From Caulobacter sp. (GTDB lineage Bacteria > Pseudomonadota > Alphaproteobacteria > Caulobacterales > Caulobacteraceae): a stretch of 60,687 nt of DNA. Made by a program: the position numbers and the translations under genes. Location: positions 95,491 through 156,177 of the forward strand of contig JAGIBE010000213.1 in assembly GCA_017744495.1 (NCBI GenBank), in the 5' to 3' direction. Positions 35,823 to 43,328 of the stretch are shown in pieces. The notes under the pieces were generated by a model, which worked only from the letters and a program-made list of their open reading frames with translations, had not been told where the DNA came from and ran no database searches. Every line of letters starts with the position of its first letter. Within the stretch, counting starts at the first letter, position 1.

Positions 35823-35847
35823 GGAGCCTTGCCGCGTCGGATGCGTT
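35823..35847 (+). promoter_or_regulatory. Candidate EcfG-type promoter of the ECF sigma gene
   Basis: GGAGC (35823-35827) and CGTT (35844-35847) with a 16-base spacer differ by one base from the alphaproteobacterial general-stress consensus GGAAC-N16/17-CGTT. They lie 25 bases before the sigma factor start. A GGGAG ribosome site follows at 35861-35865. Confidence 0.5.
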
Positions 35848-35871
35848 CATCCCCCGAACGGGGAGTACCTC

Positions 35872-36456
35872 ATGACCAATCAGACTTCGGCCCAAACCGC
35901 TTTCGAGCGCGAGCTCGTCAGCCTGATCCCGCACCTGCGCGCCTTCGGGCGGTCGCTGACCGGCAACGCCAGCCACGGCGACGACCTGGCCCAGGACGCC
36001 CTGGCCAAGGCCCTGGCCTCGCGGGCGTCCTTCCAGCCGGGCACCAACATGAAGGCCTGGACCTTCATGATCCTGCGCAACGTCTTCTATTCGGAGAAGC
36101 GTCGCTCGTGGCGTTCCTGCGCCCTGGACCCGGAGGTCGCCGAGCGGACGCTGGTTTCGAACTCCAACCCGACCGCGGCCCTGGAGCTGGACGAGATGCG
36201 CCGGGCGCTGGACATGCTGCCAGCCGACCAGCGCGAAGCCCTGATCCTGATCGGCGCCGCAGGCATGTCCTACGAGGAGGTCGCGGAGGTGACCGGCGCG
36301 GCGCTGGGCACGATCAAGAGCCGCGTCAGCCGCGCCCGCGACCGCCTGGCGCTGATCTTCGCCGAGGGCAAGATCGACGAAGACGAGATGCCGGCCCACG
36401 CCGCCATGGCGGCGATCTTCCAGCGGATCGACGACTACCGGGCGCGCGCCGCCTAG
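35872..36456 (+). CDS. ECF sigma factor, EcfG/SigU-like
   Basis: A 194-residue extracytoplasmic-function sigma factor. Region 2 reads LVSLIPHLRAFGRSLTGNASHGDDLAQDALAKAL with FQPGTNMKAWTFMILRNVFYSEKRR; region 4 reads LPADQREALILIGAAGMSYEEVAEVTGAALGTIKSRVSRARDRLA. This is the pattern of the EcfG group that runs the general stress response, where extra paralogues (SigU in Caulobacter) are common. No PhyR or NepR gene is adjacent, so this is probably a secondary paralogue. A near-consensus EcfG promoter precedes it and a strong terminator follows. Confidence 0.88.
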   Translation: MTNQTSAQTAFERELVSLIPHLRAFGRSLTGNASHGDDLAQDALAKALASRASFQPGTNMKAWTFMILRNVFYSEKRRSWRSCALDPEVAERTLVSNSNPTAALELDEMRRALDMLPADQREALILIGAAGMSYEEVAEVTGAALGTIKSRVSRARDRLALIFAEGKIDEDEMPAHAAMAAIFQRIDDYRARAA

Positions 36457-36489
36457 CCGCACAGCGGGTGGCCAGCGCTAAATACAGAG

Positions 36490-36516
36490 AGGCGGCGCCT
36501 AGTGCGCCGCCTTTTT
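36490..36516 (+). terminator. Intrinsic terminator after the ECF sigma gene
   Basis: AGGCGGCGC (36490-36498) and GCGCCGCCT (36504-36512) form a perfect 9-bp stem with a 5-base loop followed by TTTTT. It overlaps the last codons of the convergent DUF808 gene. Confidence 0.9.
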
Positions 36517-37440
36517 GCTGGGGATAAGGTGGACCGCGCCGACGATCACCCCGCCCACGATCAAGCCCACCACCGCCGAGCCGGCGGCCATGGCCAGCCA
36601 GCCGGTCACCGCCCCGACCACCGGAACCTGGGCGGCCCAGTGCGACGCGCCCTCGACCCAGTGCGGCACGGGGGTGAGGTGGAAATGCTCCAGGCCGTGG
36701 ACGATGATGCCGCCGCCGACCCACAGCATGGCGGCCGTGCCGATCACGGTCAGGGCCTCCATGGTCACCGGCATGGCCTTGACCAGGCCGCGGCCGAGAC
36801 CCTGCAGCGCCTTGGAGCGCCCCTTGGCCAGGTGCAGGCCGATGTCGTCCATCTTCACGATCAGCCCGACCACGCCATAGACCGCCACGGTCAGCAGCAC
36901 GCCAATGATGGCTAGGGCCGCGGCTTGGATAGCCAACGGCTTGTCGGCCACGTCGGCCAGGGCGATGGCCATGATCTCGCCGGACAGGATCAGGTCGGTG
37001 CGGATCGCGCCGTTGACCTTCTGGGTCTCGAGCTCGGCGCTGCTCAGTGCGAAGTCCTCGACCTCGTCGCCGGCGACCTCGTGTTCGACAAAGGCCTCGA
37101 TGATCTTCTCGGTGGCCTCGAAGGCCAAATACGCCCCGCCGACCATCAGGATCGGGGTCACCGCCCAGGGCGCGAAGGCGCTGAGGATTAGGGCCCCGGG
37201 CAGCAGGAACAGCAGCTTGTTGCGGAACGAGCCGACCGCGATCTTCCAGACGATCGGCAACTCACGCTCGGGCGTGAAGCCCATGGCGTAACCGGGCGTG
37301 ACGGCGGTGTCGTCGACCACCACCCCGGCGGCCTTGACCCCCGCCTTGCCCGCAGCGGCGCCCACGTCGTCCAGCGAGGCGGCCGCCAGCTTGGTGATGC
37401 CGGCGATGTCGTCGAGAAGGGCGGCGAGGCCGGAGGGCAT
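36499..37440 (-). CDS. DUF808 family membrane protein (YedI-like)
   Basis: A 313-residue inner-membrane protein. The N-terminal MPSGLAALLDDIAGITKLAAASLDDVGAAAGKAG and VVVDDTAVTPGYAMGF are signatures of DUF808. At least six hydrophobic segments follow (for example KLLFLLPGALILSAFAPW, LAIIGVLLTVAVYGVVGLI and GWLAMAAGSAVVGLIVGGVIVGAVHLI). Function is unknown. It is convergent with the ECF sigma factor and its stop lies inside the sigma gene's terminator loop. Confidence 0.87.
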   Translation of the reverse strand: MPSGLAALLDDIAGITKLAAASLDDVGAAAGKAGVKAAGVVVDDTAVTPGYAMGFTPERELPIVWKIAVGSFRNKLLFLLPGALILSAFAPWAVTPILMVGGAYLAFEATEKIIEAFVEHEVAGDEVEDFALSSAELETQKVNGAIRTDLILSGEIMAIALADVADKPLAIQAAALAIIGVLLTVAVYGVVGLIVKMDDIGLHLAKGRSKALQGLGRGLVKAMPVTMEALTVIGTAAMLWVGGGIIVHGLEHFHLTPVPHWVEGASHWAAQVPVVGAVTGWLAMAAGSAVVGLIVGGVIVGAVHLIPSKKAAH

Positions 37441-37507
37441 GAAGGGATTCTCTGCAGCGAAGGATCGGCCTAGGCGAATAGACCGGACGGCTCGCCCCGG
37501 TCGAGCC

Positions 37508-37714
37508 CTAACCCTTCTCGAGAACCGCGTCAGCCTTCCTGTCGATGCGCTTTTCCTCGGCCTTCGACATGCGACCGGCCTTCACGGCTTGGCTGGCGCG
37601 GGCCTTGGCGTTTCGCGCGTGAGCCTTATCCTCGATCGGATAAGCACGCTTCTCCGGTTCGGCGAAGGCCTTGTCGGGAAGCTTGTCTCGTTTTTTCGTG
37701 TTGAGTTCGGCCAT
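37508..37714 (-). CDS. Small basic conserved protein, stress-linked
   Basis: A 68-residue Lys/Ala/Arg-rich protein: KKRDKLPDKAFAEPEKRAYPIEDKAHARNAKARASQA, then KAGRMSKAEEKRIDRKADAVL. Similar short proteins are widespread, some phage- or stress-associated, but the function is not known to me. The ATG at 37714 has AAGGA nine bases upstream; the ATG at 37723, overlapping the upstream stop as ATGA, is an alternative giving 71 residues. It is the second gene behind the EcfG-type promoter at 37962-37987. Confidence 0.7.
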   Translation of the reverse strand: MAELNTKKRDKLPDKAFAEPEKRAYPIEDKAHARNAKARASQAVKAGRMSKAEEKRIDRKADAVLEKG

Positions 37715-37719
37715 GTCGG

Positions 37720-37935
37720 TCATTCCTTGGGATGGGCCAGCCCCAGAGCCTCGACCGTTTCTTCGTCATCGTCGGGCGTGACGATCTCGGTCGGCTCGCG
37801 CTGCCGCGCCAGGTCACGGGCGCCCACGCCGCCGCCCTGCTCGATGTTGCGGTTCGCCTCGACCGTCGAGGGATCGTAGGCGCCATCATCCTCGTCGCCG
37901 TTGGTCACGTCGAGGGTCTCGTCGGGGTCGACCAT
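37720..37935 (-). CDS. Small acidic protein led by an EcfG-type promoter
   Basis: A 71-residue Asp/Glu-rich protein (MVDPDETLDVTNGDEDDGAY..., with a DLARQREPTEIVTPDDDEE stretch) with no recognised domain and probably partly disordered. The ATG at 37935 has GGAGA five bases upstream. Its stop overlaps the start region of the next small gene, so the two are translationally coupled. The promoter match makes it a likely general-stress-response member. Confidence 0.65.
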   Translation of the reverse strand: MVDPDETLDVTNGDEDDGAYDPSTVEANRNIEQGGGVGARDLARQREPTEIVTPDDDEETVEALGLAHPKE

Positions 37936-37961
37936 GGGGTTCTCCGTCTCTCTTTGAACCC

Positions 37962-37987
37962 AACGACCGCCGGGCTCCGTGCGTTCC
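37962..37987 (-). promoter_or_regulatory. Perfect EcfG-type promoter (GGAAC-N17-CGTT)
   Basis: On the minus strand GGAAC (37987-37983) and CGTT (37965-37962) are spaced by 17 bases, an exact match to the alphaproteobacterial general stress sigma consensus. Transcription would begin around 37955, giving a leader of about 20 bases before the ATG at 37935. A second GGAAC lies 14 bases further upstream. Confidence 0.8.
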
Positions 37988-38129
37988 GCTCGCGAGGTTC
38001 CGGCGCCCCAGATTCCCTGTGGCGCCCCTCAGAATAAAATCAGAGCCTGTGACAGTTGCGATCCAGGACGGACGCTCCAGATATTCGGGACGCCGGCGCG
38101 GGGTCGGCGAACCCTTCAGGGACGTTTGC

Positions 38130-39206
38130 ATGCCCACTCTGTTCGATCCGCTCGTCGTCGGCGATCTCGAATTGCCCAACCGCGTCGTCATGGCGCCGCT
38201 GACCCGGCTGCGGGCCGGCCCGTCTCAGATCCCCAACGCCCTGATGGCCGAGTACTACGCCCAACGCGCCTCGGCCGGGCTGCTGATCACCGAGGGCGTG
38301 CCGGTCACCCCGCAGGGCGTCGGCTACCAAGGTGTCCCCGGCGTCTGGTCGCAGGAACAGGTCGAGGGCTGGAAGCAGGTCACCAAGGCCGTGCACGACA
38401 AGGGCGGCCGCATCTTCATCCAGCTGTGGCACGTGGGCCGGGTCTCGGACCCGTCGTTCCATGACGGCGCGGCGCCCGTGGGTCCCAGCGCTGTCGCGGC
38501 CAAGGGCCATGTCAGCCTGCTGCGTCCCGAACGCCCCTACCCCACGCCCCGCGCCCTGAGCACCGAGGAAGTCGCCGACGTGGTCGAGGCCTTCCGCAAG
38601 GGGGCCGAGAACGCCAAGGCCGCCGTTTTCGACGGCGCCGAGATCCACGGCGCGAACGGCTACCTGCTCGACCAATTCCTGCAGGACGGCTCCAATCAGC
38701 GCACCGACCAGTACGGCGGCCCGATCGAGAACCGCGCCCGCCTGCTGCTGGAAGTCGCCGACGCCGTCGCCTCGGTGTTCGGCCCCGGCCGCGTGGGCGT
38801 GCACCTGGCGCCGCGCGCCGACAGCCACTCGATGGGCGACAGCGACCTGCCCGCCACCTTCGGCTACGCCGCCACGGAATTGGGCAAGCGCGGGATCGCC
38901 TTCCTGTGCGCACGCGAATATGAGGGCCCCGACAGCCTGGGCGTCGATCTGAAGAAGGCCTTCGGCGGCGTCTACATCGCCAACGAGAAGTTCACTCGCG
39001 AGACCGCCGAGGCGGCTCTGGAGTCCGGCAAGTACGACGCCATCGCGTTCGGCAAGGCCTACATCGCCAATCCGGACCTGGTGGAGCGCCTGCGACTCGA
39101 CGCGCCGCTCAACGCCCCCGACCCGACCACCTTCTACGGCGGCGACGGCCGGGGTTATGTCGATTATCCCACCCTGGAAGCGTCGGTCGCCACCGCCGCC
39201 GAGTAG
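38130..39206 (+). CDS. Old Yellow Enzyme family alkene reductase (NemA-like)
   Basis: A 358-residue FMN-dependent enoate/alkene reductase acting on electrophilic alkenes, quinones or nitro-esters with NAD(P)H. Key motifs are LFDPLVVGDLELPNRVVMAPLTRLRA, FIQLWHVGR, the substrate His-x2-Asn in EIHGANGYLLDQFL, TDQYGGPIENRARLL, and the phosphate-binding end DAIAFGKAYIANPDLVERL. The ATG at 38130 has AGGGA upstream. It is divergent from the EcfG-controlled small genes, with 194 bases between. Confidence 0.92.
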   Translation: MPTLFDPLVVGDLELPNRVVMAPLTRLRAGPSQIPNALMAEYYAQRASAGLLITEGVPVTPQGVGYQGVPGVWSQEQVEGWKQVTKAVHDKGGRIFIQLWHVGRVSDPSFHDGAAPVGPSAVAAKGHVSLLRPERPYPTPRALSTEEVADVVEAFRKGAENAKAAVFDGAEIHGANGYLLDQFLQDGSNQRTDQYGGPIENRARLLLEVADAVASVFGPGRVGVHLAPRADSHSMGDSDLPATFGYAATELGKRGIAFLCAREYEGPDSLGVDLKKAFGGVYIANEKFTRETAEAALESGKYDAIAFGKAYIANPDLVERLRLDAPLNAPDPTTFYGGDGRGYVDYPTLEASVATAAE

Positions 39207-39220
39207 GATTTCGGTCTGAA

Positions 39221-39283
39221 CCTGTATCCGCTGCGCCATTTACCGCGTTGGGTCTTCACCATACGCCGCGTAGCGGATACAGG
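39221..39283. repeat. 12-bp perfect inverted repeat flanking a small palindrome
   Basis: CCTGTATCCGCT (39221-39232) is repeated inverted as AGCGGATACAGG (39272-39283), 39 bases apart, with a further palindrome TACGC-C-GCGTA at 39262-39272 abutting the right arm. The structure fills the gap between the alkene reductase stop and the next ATG at 39291. It may be an operator pair, a long hairpin ending the upstream transcript, or a small mobile repeat. Confidence 0.6.
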
Positions 39284-39290
39284 CGTAACC

Positions 39291-39725
39291 ATGAGCCATA
39301 CCAACGATCACTGGAAGACCATCCTGCAACGGGGCGCCAACGCCCTGTCCTTCCGGATCACCAGCCCGCCGACCGCCGTCAAGCCGACCATGGTCGCCGA
39401 GCCCGCGCCGCAGAAGCGCGCCCTGCCCGTCCTGGTCTATCACGCGGTGGCCGTCTGCGCCTTGGTCGACGGCTGGGTGGCGGGCGGCGAAGGCGAGGTC
39501 CTGATCGATCGCCCCGCCGTCCTGACCCGCCAGAAACTGGCCAACGCCAAGGCCGCCGAGCCGCCGGGCAGCACCCAGTCGCCGTTTTCGACCGGCTATG
39601 CCGCCGACTATCGTCTTGAATTGGCCCGCCTGGCTTGGCTGGCGATCATCGACGATCCACCGGCACGTCTGGAGGCCCTCGCCACGGCCTACACGCCGCC
39701 GGAGCCCCGGGTGAAACTGGTCTAG
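39291..39725 (+). CDS. Hypothetical protein
   Basis: A 144-residue protein without a recognised domain. It has a basic and Pro-containing N-terminal half, then a more ordered part: LPVLVYHAVAVCALVDGWVAGGEGEVLIDRPAVL and YRLELARLAWLAIIDDPPARLEAL. There is no signal peptide or membrane helix of convincing length. Codon use matches its neighbours and the frame is clean from the ATG at 39291, which follows a structured inverted-repeat region. It is convergent with gloA. Confidence 0.6.
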   Translation: MSHTNDHWKTILQRGANALSFRITSPPTAVKPTMVAEPAPQKRALPVLVYHAVAVCALVDGWVAGGEGEVLIDRPAVLTRQKLANAKAAEPPGSTQSPFSTGYAADYRLELARLAWLAIIDDPPARLEALATAYTPPEPRVKLV

Positions 39726-39732
39726 GCCTTCC

Positions 39733-40170
39733 CTACCAGGCGCCCGTGTTCGGCATCGAGGCCCACGGCTCGGCCGGTTCCAGATTGCCGTCCTGCAGCA
39801 ATTCCACCGAAATATTGTCGGGCGAACGGACAAAGGCCATGTGACCGTCGCGCGGCGGACGGTTGATCGTCACCCCCATGTCCATCAGCCGCTGGCAGGT
39901 TTCGTAGATGTCGTCGACCCGATAGGCCAGGTGGCCGAAGTTGCGGCCGCCCTGATAGTCCTCGGGATCCCAGTTATAGGTCAGCTCGACCAGCGGCGCC
40001 TTGCGCTCCTTGGCCAGTTCGACGTCCTCCGGCGCGGCCAGGAACACCAGGGTGAAGCGCCCCTTCTCATTTTCCATCCGGTACATCTCGGTCAGGCCCA
40101 GACCCTCGCAATAGAAGCGCAGCGAGGCGTCGAGATCCTTCACGCGGACCATGGTGTGCAGATAGCGCAT
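39733..40170 (-). CDS. gloA: Lactoylglutathione lyase (glyoxalase I)
   Basis: A 145-residue VOC-fold enzyme converting the methylglyoxal-glutathione hemithioacetal to lactoylglutathione. Metal ligands match bacterial GloA: His5 (MRYLHTMVRV), Glu62 (VELTYNWD), His80 (FGHLAYRVDDI) and Glu123 (SVELLQ). The length is that of the nickel-type bacterial enzyme, though metal choice cannot be read directly. The ATG at 40170 is set by the conserved N-terminus. Confidence 0.93.
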   Translation of the reverse strand: MRYLHTMVRVKDLDASLRFYCEGLGLTEMYRMENEKGRFTLVFLAAPEDVELAKERKAPLVELTYNWDPEDYQGGRNFGHLAYRVDDIYETCQRLMDMGVTINRPPRDGHMAFVRSPDNISVELLQDGNLEPAEPWASMPNTGAW

Positions 40171-40263
40171 GGGGCGGCTCCCGGAAGCGGAGATGTCTGT
40201 CGAGCCGGCAGGATAACGCGGCGGCGCGCCGGCCCGCACCCCACAAATAGCGCCTAGGAAAGA

Positions 40264-40443
40264 CTACTTCGCGGCCTGATCCTGACCTTGCAGGACCTGT
40301 TGGGCGCGCTCTACGGCCTCCATCAAATGGCCCAGGGCCAGCCCTTCGGGACTGTCGGCGCGGTAGATCTCGCGCAGGGCCGGGACCCGGTCCTTGCAGG
40401 CGGCCATCGCGTCCAGGGCCCGATCGATCTTTCGCGTCAGCAT
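40264..40443 (-). CDS. Small SOS-controlled protein of unknown function
   Basis: A 59-residue helical-looking protein (LTRKIDRALDAMAACKDRVPALREIYRADSPEGLALGHLMEAVERAQQVLQG) with no domain I recognise. The ATG at 40443 is preferred to a TTG 15 bases upstream; no strong ribosome site is present. A LexA box (40462-40476) lies 18 bases before the start, so the gene is expected to be induced by DNA damage. It is transcribed toward gloA and divergent from nothing close. A DNA-repair or division-control role is inference only. Confidence 0.65.
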   Translation of the reverse strand: MLTRKIDRALDAMAACKDRVPALREIYRADSPEGLALGHLMEAVERAQQVLQGQDQAAK

Positions 40444-40461
40444 GTCCGTAACCGCCAAAAT

Positions 40462-40476
40462 GTTCTACATTCGTTC
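40462..40476 (-). promoter_or_regulatory. LexA (SOS) box
   Basis: GTTC-TACATTC-GTTC is an exact match to the alphaproteobacterial LexA direct repeat GTTC-N7-GTTC. It sits in the promoter of the 59-residue minus-strand gene, between the stop of the ABC transporter gene (40498) and that gene's start codon. Confidence 0.85.
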
Positions 40477-40497
40477 TACAATGGCGGTTTTCGGATA

Positions 40498-42357
40498 TCA
40501 ATCGACCACCGCCCCAACCTCCACAGGTTTCTCCCGAGTCTGCCGCCGCCACAACGCCGCGTATTCGCCGCCCGCCTCCAAAAGCGCCGCATGGGGACCT
40601 CGCTCCACAACCTTTCCACGGCGCAGCACCACGATCTCGTCGGCGTCGGCGATCGTCGACAGGCGGTGAGCCACTACCAGGGTCGTGCGCCCTTCCCTCG
40701 CCTTGCGCAGGGTGGCCTGGATGGCGGCTTCGGTGCGGCTGTCCAAGGCGCTGGTCGCCTCGTCCAGGATCAGCACGCGCGGATCGGCCAGCAGGGCCCG
40801 GGCGATGCCCACCCGCTGACGCTCGCCGCCCGACAGCTTCAGCCCGCGCTCGCCGACCTTGGTGGCCATGCCCTCGGGCAGGTTGCGGATGAACTCGCCC
40901 AGTTCGGCGGCCTCGGCGGCGGCCCAGACCTCGGCCTCGGAAGCGTCGGGACGGGCGAAGGCGATGTTGGCCATCACCGTGTCGTTGAACAAGGCCACGT
41001 CCTGCGGCACCAGGGCGACGGCTCGGCGAAGCGAGCTCTGCTTCAGGGCCTTCAGGTCATGGCCGTCCAACGTGACCCGTCCGGCCTGGGGATCGATCAT
41101 CCGCAAGGCCAGGCGCACCAGGGTGGTCTTGCCCGCGCCCGACGGACCGACGATGGCCACGGTGGTCCCCGGCTGGGCGGTGAAGGTCACGCCTTGTAGA
41201 CCTTCCGAGCGCGCGCCGTGGCGGAACGAGACGCCTTCGAAGGCCACGGCCCCGCCGCGCCGGTCGGCCGGCGGCGGCAGATCGATGGCGTCGGCCGCAT
41301 CGGCCACGTCCGGCTTGGCCCGGCGCAGGTCCAGCATGGCCTCCATGTCGATGAACGACTGGCGGATCTCGCGATAGGCGAAGCCCAGGATGTTCAGCGG
41401 ACCGTAGAGGTTCACCAGGATCAGCACGGCGGCGGTGACGTCGCCGGGCCCGATCCGTCCCGCAGCCGCCTCGCCGCCCGCGAGGATCGCCATCACCCCC
41501 AGGCCCAGGCTCATCACGGCCGACTGCACGGTGTTGAGCAAGGTCAGCGAGTTGGTCGCCTTGATGTTGGCCGCGCCGTAGGCCCGCAGAGCCGTGTCAT
41601 AACCGCCGACCGCCCGCTCCTCGGCCCCGAAGGCCTTGACCGTCTCGTAGTTCAGCAGCGCGTCCACGGCCCGCCCGGCGGCCTCGGCGTCGGCTTCGTT
41701 CATCACCCGACGATGGCCGATCCGCCAGTCCGAGATCGCGAAGGTCACCACGCCGTAGATCACCACCGTGACCACGGCCGTCAGGGCGAAGCGCCAGTCA
41801 TAAGCCTTGGCCAGCACGATGGCGGCCATGACCAGCTCGACCGCCGTGGGGGCGATGTTGAACACTAGGCCGCGCAGCAGGAAGTCCATCGACCGCGCGC
41901 CGCGATCGATCACCCGCGACAGCGAGCCGGTGCGCTTGGTCTGGTGGAAGTCGATCGACAGCGACAGGGCGTGGGCGAAGGTCTCGACCGCCGCGCGGGT
42001 CTGGGCGGCCTGGGCCACCGGGGTGAACACGGCGTCACGCGCCTGGGGCGCGACGGCGGCGATGAAGCGGATCAGGGCCCAGCCACCTGCAAGGGCGGCG
42101 AAGGTCAGGCCGACCTGCACCGCCGCTCCTTGCCCCACGCTCAGGGCGTTGACCGCCTTGCCCAGCAGCAGGGGTGCGACAACGCCCAGGAACTTGCCGG
42201 CAAAGGTGAAGACCAAGGCCAAGGTCACGCGCCAGCGCAGGCCGGGCGCCTTGGAACGCATCACCAGGCCGAACAGATCGGCCAGGGCCTTCCAGCCGTT
42301 GGCCTTGACGTCGGGGGCCGCGACAGCCCCCGCCACGGCTCCGGATCGCGGCGCCAT
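40498..42357 (-). CDS. Atm1/HMT-type ABC exporter
   Basis: A 619-residue half-transporter with an N-terminal six-helix ABC membrane domain (about 40-335) and a C-terminal nucleotide-binding domain. The NBD has Walker A GPSGAGKTT, Q-loop VPQDVALFNDT, signature LSGGERQRVGIARALL, Walker B RVLILDEATSALD and an H-loop VVAHRLST. RAAVETFAHALSLSIDFHQTKRTGSLSRVIDRGARSMDFLLR is typical of the Atm1/heavy-metal-tolerance class that exports glutathione conjugates or sulfur species. The ATG at 42357 starts 5 bases after the upstream lipoprotein gene. Confidence 0.9.
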   Translation of the reverse strand: MAPRSGAVAGAVAAPDVKANGWKALADLFGLVMRSKAPGLRWRVTLALVFTFAGKFLGVVAPLLLGKAVNALSVGQGAAVQVGLTFAALAGGWALIRFIAAVAPQARDAVFTPVAQAAQTRAAVETFAHALSLSIDFHQTKRTGSLSRVIDRGARSMDFLLRGLVFNIAPTAVELVMAAIVLAKAYDWRFALTAVVTVVIYGVVTFAISDWRIGHRRVMNEADAEAAGRAVDALLNYETVKAFGAEERAVGGYDTALRAYGAANIKATNSLTLLNTVQSAVMSLGLGVMAILAGGEAAAGRIGPGDVTAAVLILVNLYGPLNILGFAYREIRQSFIDMEAMLDLRRAKPDVADAADAIDLPPPADRRGGAVAFEGVSFRHGARSEGLQGVTFTAQPGTTVAIVGPSGAGKTTLVRLALRMIDPQAGRVTLDGHDLKALKQSSLRRAVALVPQDVALFNDTVMANIAFARPDASEAEVWAAAEAAELGEFIRNLPEGMATKVGERGLKLSGGERQRVGIARALLADPRVLILDEATSALDSRTEAAIQATLRKAREGRTTLVVAHRLSTIADADEIVVLRRGKVVERGPHAALLEAGGEYAALWRRQTREKPVEVGAVVD

Positions 42358-42362
42358 GCCCC

Positions 42363-43211
42363 TCACTGAGCGGTGTCCAGCAGTTGGGTGGTCTGCAGCC
42401 CACCACCCGGGGTCATCCAGTCGACGCGCCAGCCCATGCCGTTCAGAGTGGAAGACGCCGGCCCGTTCGTCGGGGTCGCCGGGACGCTGACCTCGACGAC
42501 CACCTGTTGCTCGCCGCCATCGCCGGCCACCTGGATCGTATGATCGCCCGCCGTCAAGGGCTGGTCCAGCGAGATCGAGAAGCGCCCGTCCTCGCCGACC
42601 TTGCCCTCGCCTCGTGTCGCGCGGTCCACCCGAACGCCCAGGCCCGCGCCCGGCGTACCGACGCCCGAGACCACGGCCCCGCCGCTGCGGTCATAGTCGA
42701 TGGCCAGCACACGCGGCGGAAGCGAGCTTCGGCCCATCACCTCGGCCCCGGCCCCGGCGCGCAGCAGCACCGCCGAGCCGTTCGGCGCGACCATCAGATA
42801 GCCCTGGGCTTGGACGGTCCGGCCATCCATCGTCATCGACAGGCCGTAAAGGCGAGGCTCAGGGGCCAGGGGCGCCACCAGTCGCCAAGCGCCGGCCGCG
42901 TCGGCCTTGCCGACCAGGGCCTCGCCGGTCGGCGCGCCCAATCTTACGCTGGACGAGGGCTCGGCCTGGCCCGACAGCGTCACGGTGTTCCCCTCGCGGA
43001 TCGCCGACACCACGCGCGGCGGCCTCAGATAGCCGGCCTGGGGCGAAGGCTGCTCGGTCTTGGCCGCCGCCGGATCGTTCCGCCAGCCTTCCTCGCCGCG
43101 GCCGCACGCGCCCAGCGCCAGCGTGGCCAAGGCGGCGACGACGCAGGCGGACCTAAGGGGGGCGGACTTGAGGGGGCCCGACTTGAAACCGATCTCGCGA
43201 ATCCTGATCAT
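42363..43211 (-). CDS. Predicted lipoprotein with Ig-like repeats
   Basis: A 282-residue exported protein. An N-terminal basic/hydrophobic segment ends in a lipobox LGACG, followed by a Pro-rich linker and beta-rich modules: VVSAIREGNTVTLSGQAEPSSSVRLGAPTGEAL..., GGAVVSGVGTPGAGLGVRVD and a final VEVSVPATP strand. The 'GTxxPGxxVxV' pattern resembles bacterial Ig-like domains. It precedes the Atm1-type exporter by 5 bases on the same strand, so the two may work together in the envelope. The precise role is unknown. Confidence 0.72.
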   Translation of the reverse strand: MIRIREIGFKSGPLKSAPLRSACVVAALATLALGACGRGEEGWRNDPAAAKTEQPSPQAGYLRPPRVVSAIREGNTVTLSGQAEPSSSVRLGAPTGEALVGKADAAGAWRLVAPLAPEPRLYGLSMTMDGRTVQAQGYLMVAPNGSAVLLRAGAGAEVMGRSSLPPRVLAIDYDRSGGAVVSGVGTPGAGLGVRVDRATRGEGKVGEDGRFSISLDQPLTAGDHTIQVAGDGGEQQVVVEVSVPATPTNGPASSTLNGMGWRVDWMTPGGGLQTTQLLDTAQ

Positions 43212-43269
43212 GTCGTATCCAACGGCCGACGACGCCCCGGCGGCCTGTTTCCTTGGGTGTTCACGTGCG

Positions 43270-43302
43270 GCGCGCCGACCTTGTCTACAAGGACCGGCGC
43301 GC
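43270..43302 (+). promoter_or_regulatory. Leader hairpin followed by T-rich tract upstream of LOG gene
   Basis: GCGCGCCG (43270-43277) pairs with CGGCGCGC (43295-43302), and the inner CCTTG/CAAGG extends the stem around a TCTA loop. TGTTTATTTTTCT follows directly. It looks like an intrinsic terminator, yet no plus-strand gene ends here, and the LOG start codon is only 27 bases downstream. It could be an attenuator, or an upstream-transcript block. Confidence 0.55.
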
Positions 43303-43328
43303 TGTTTATTTTTCTGGAGTGGACGACG

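Noticed and set aside
35845-35859. GTTC-N7-GAAC element before the ECF sigma gene as a LexA box
   Set aside because: The alphaproteobacterial LexA site is a direct GTTC repeat; this is an inverted arrangement overlapping the candidate -10.
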